Part shown: positions 49,081-49,808 of the stretch, in pieces
Numbering within the stretch: position 1 is the stretch's first letter
Layout of the letters: the number at the start of each line of letters is the position of its first letter
Assembly: GCA_021827145.1 (NCBI GenBank)
Contig: JAKAXK010000007.1
Coordinates: forward strand, 1 to 49,808
DNA length: 49,808 bases
Direction: 5' to 3'
From: Pseudomonadota bacterium
GTDB taxonomy: Bacteria > Pseudomonadota > Gammaproteobacteria > Acidiferrobacterales > Acidiferrobacteraceae
Notes under the pieces: generated by a model
Databases searched by the model: none
What the model saw: only the letters and a program-made list of their open reading frames with translations
Told to the model about the DNA's origin: nothing
Translations under genes and position numbers: made by a program

Positions 49081-49545
49081 CGGTACCACCCCACCCCAAC
49101 ATCCCCACCCGATCCTCGGCCCGTAAAGGCGTATACCGCTTGAGCACGGGCCCGCAATGTCTGCAAGACCTTGTGCCCTGTGATGGCGGCGGCTTCCCTG
49201 GGGGTTCAATCCCTTCCCAAAAAAACGCTACCGCCTTCGCCAACATGTGGTGGAACTCCTCTTCGGGCAGATCAAAAACGCCCGGCGCTTCCGACCGCCC
49301 CACTCCTGTTCCGGAGACGACAGGAGGTGCGTGGGCGAGTTTCTGGCGCACGACGGGCAAGATATGGAAAGGATCGCCGCGCCCATACCCTCAGAAGGCC
49401 TTACGGCTCAGCAACCCCGCCAGCTAAGATCTGCTCAGCGCGGCGAAGCGTGTCTCTCATAAAAAGTGATGTGACAGGGGGCCCACCCGAGACACAAAGG
49501 GTCGCGCGGGCTGCGGGCTTGCGGAGATCGTCGGCAGGAATGCAG
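49081..49545. other. Gap without a certain gene
   Basis: A minus-strand frame in about 49083-49360 reads EEEFHHMLAKAVAFFWEGIE and RSCRHCGPVLKRY, which faintly recalls the end of a Cas4/YqaJ-type protein, but the cysteine set and flanks do not fit. A GTTCAATCC-like T-arm at about 49198-49216 is not accompanied by an acceptor stem. I leave the stretch unassigned. Confidence 0.3.
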
Positions 49546-49584
49546 AAAAAAGAGCGCCGGCACGCCTAGGGGACATACCGGCGC
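49546..49584 (-). terminator. Terminator behind petC
   Basis: GCGCCGG (49554-49560) and CCGGCGC (49578-49584) form the stem, loop 17 bases. On the minus strand the stem is followed by TCTTTTTTCT. It lies 11 bases beyond the petC stop. Confidence 0.75.
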
Positions 49585-49594
49585 ACAAACCCCG

Positions 49595-49808
49595 CTAGCA
49601 ATCTTTCACGGTTTCAGCCGCCGTCTTTGCGGGGGAGGCGGCCATGGGACTACTCTTGGGACGACGTGCCCGATTACCCCACACCTCCCGCCAATAATCC
49701 TTCTTCAGGAGGTAGGCCAGGATCGACAGGATGATGAAGGCGCCGATCACATAGCGACCGATGGCGCGACGCTCGAAGATCGAGGGGTCGCTGGCGTAGC
49801 GCAGGAAG
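49595..49808 (-). CDS. petC: Cytochrome c1 (PetC), C-terminal part, runs off the window
   Basis: About 70 residues are visible. FLRYASDPSIFERRAIGRYV, then a hydrophobic segment FIILSILAYLL and KKDYWREVW form the C-terminal membrane anchor of cytochrome c1, the haem c subunit of the bc1 complex; the haem motif lies beyond the window. A tail of about 25 residues rich in Ala, Lys and Pro follows, longer than usual. A terminator ends the transcript, so petC is the last gene of its operon. The visible part is short, hence the moderate confidence. Confidence 0.7.
   Translation of the reverse strand, partial: FLRYASDPSIFERRAIGRYVIGAFIILSILAYLLKKDYWREVWGNRARRPKSSPMAASPAKTAAETVKDC

Noticed and set aside
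49198-49216. T-arm-like GGGGGTTCAATCCC, possible tRNA
   Set aside because: No matching acceptor or anticodon stem is found upstream.
49083-49360. Possible Cas4/YqaJ-like C-terminus on the minus strand
   Set aside because: Only one CxxC-type pair and no nuclease motif; resemblance too faint.
1-49808. CRISPR arrays, transposase genes, rRNA genes
   Set aside because: I looked for spaced direct repeats, transposase motifs and conserved rRNA stretches on both strands and saw none.

Overview
The window is GC-rich bacterial chromosome. Its genes point to a respiratorily flexible, probably chemolithotrophic proteobacterium. It encodes a membrane-bound nitrate reductase with its own NarX/NarL sensor-regulator pair, a quinol-dependent NO reductase, a cytochrome c1 (bc1 complex) gene running off the right edge, an assimilatory sulfate-reduction operon with a 4Fe-4S APS reductase, and two type IV pilin paralogues. 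This suits an acidophilic or neutrophilic sulfur/iron oxidiser of the Gammaproteobacteria or Acidithiobacillia. I could not run a search, so the taxon is only an inference.

Layout. 1-2.4 kb: wreckage of defence-type genes (RloA/RloB remnants and an AAA_14/DUF4143 ATPase with an internal amber codon). 2.8-14.4 kb: the nitrate respiration block. narG-narH-narJ-narI-moaA-(TDT/SLAC1-type transporter) lie on the minus strand, joined by short overlaps up to moaA. The divergent narX-narL pair lies on the plus strand, with NarL-like heptamers between the two units. 14.5-17.4 kb: a quinol NO reductase with a palindromic FNR/DNR-type site and a well placed -10 box, translationally coupled to an unrecognised small secreted or membrane-anchored cysteine protein. 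17.8-26.4 kb: accessory DNA. It holds a DUF1640 coiled-coil protein, two paralogous type IV pilins with sigma-54-like sites, and between them a graveyard of toxin-antitoxin modules (hipBA broken by other fragments, an apparently intact higBA plus a second decayed higA, and a frameshifted DUF4258 toxin with an intact DUF2283 antitoxin). It also holds an Rrf2 regulator beside an NDH-2-like flavoprotein, and a decayed second copy of the rrf2 3' end. 26.8-28.5 kb: an S49 peptidase and a PsiE-family protein. 28.7-36.7 kb: the cysH-cysD-cysN-(SUMT C-terminal fragment)-cysJ-cysI operon with divergent cysB.

37.2-48.0 kb is a compact defence island: a half-size hsdS, hsdM, dinD, a truncated rhuM, a full rhuM, a full-size hsdS, a HAD phosphatase, hsdR and a YgjP/SprT-type metalloprotease. 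Most junctions are ATGA or GTGA overlaps. The island is led by a TTGACA-N17-TAAGAT promoter whose -10 box sits exactly inside a perfect 8-bp-arm inverted repeat. The truncated rhuM ends in a tail that resembles the HsdM C-terminus, which looks like a recombination scar. Beyond the island are a 24-bp tandem repeat, a frameshifted hicA with intact hicB, and the 3' end of petC.

How the genes work together. Nitrate enters by an unknown route, possibly through the TDT protein since no NarK is present. NarGHI reduces it to nitrite using quinol, NarJ matures the enzyme, and MoaA makes the first molybdopterin intermediate. NarX/NarL would sense nitrate and nitrite. qNOR removes NO. Sulfate is activated by CysDN, reduced by the APS reductase CysH and then by CysJI, which needs siroheme. 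The restriction island is the best candidate for a new composite system.
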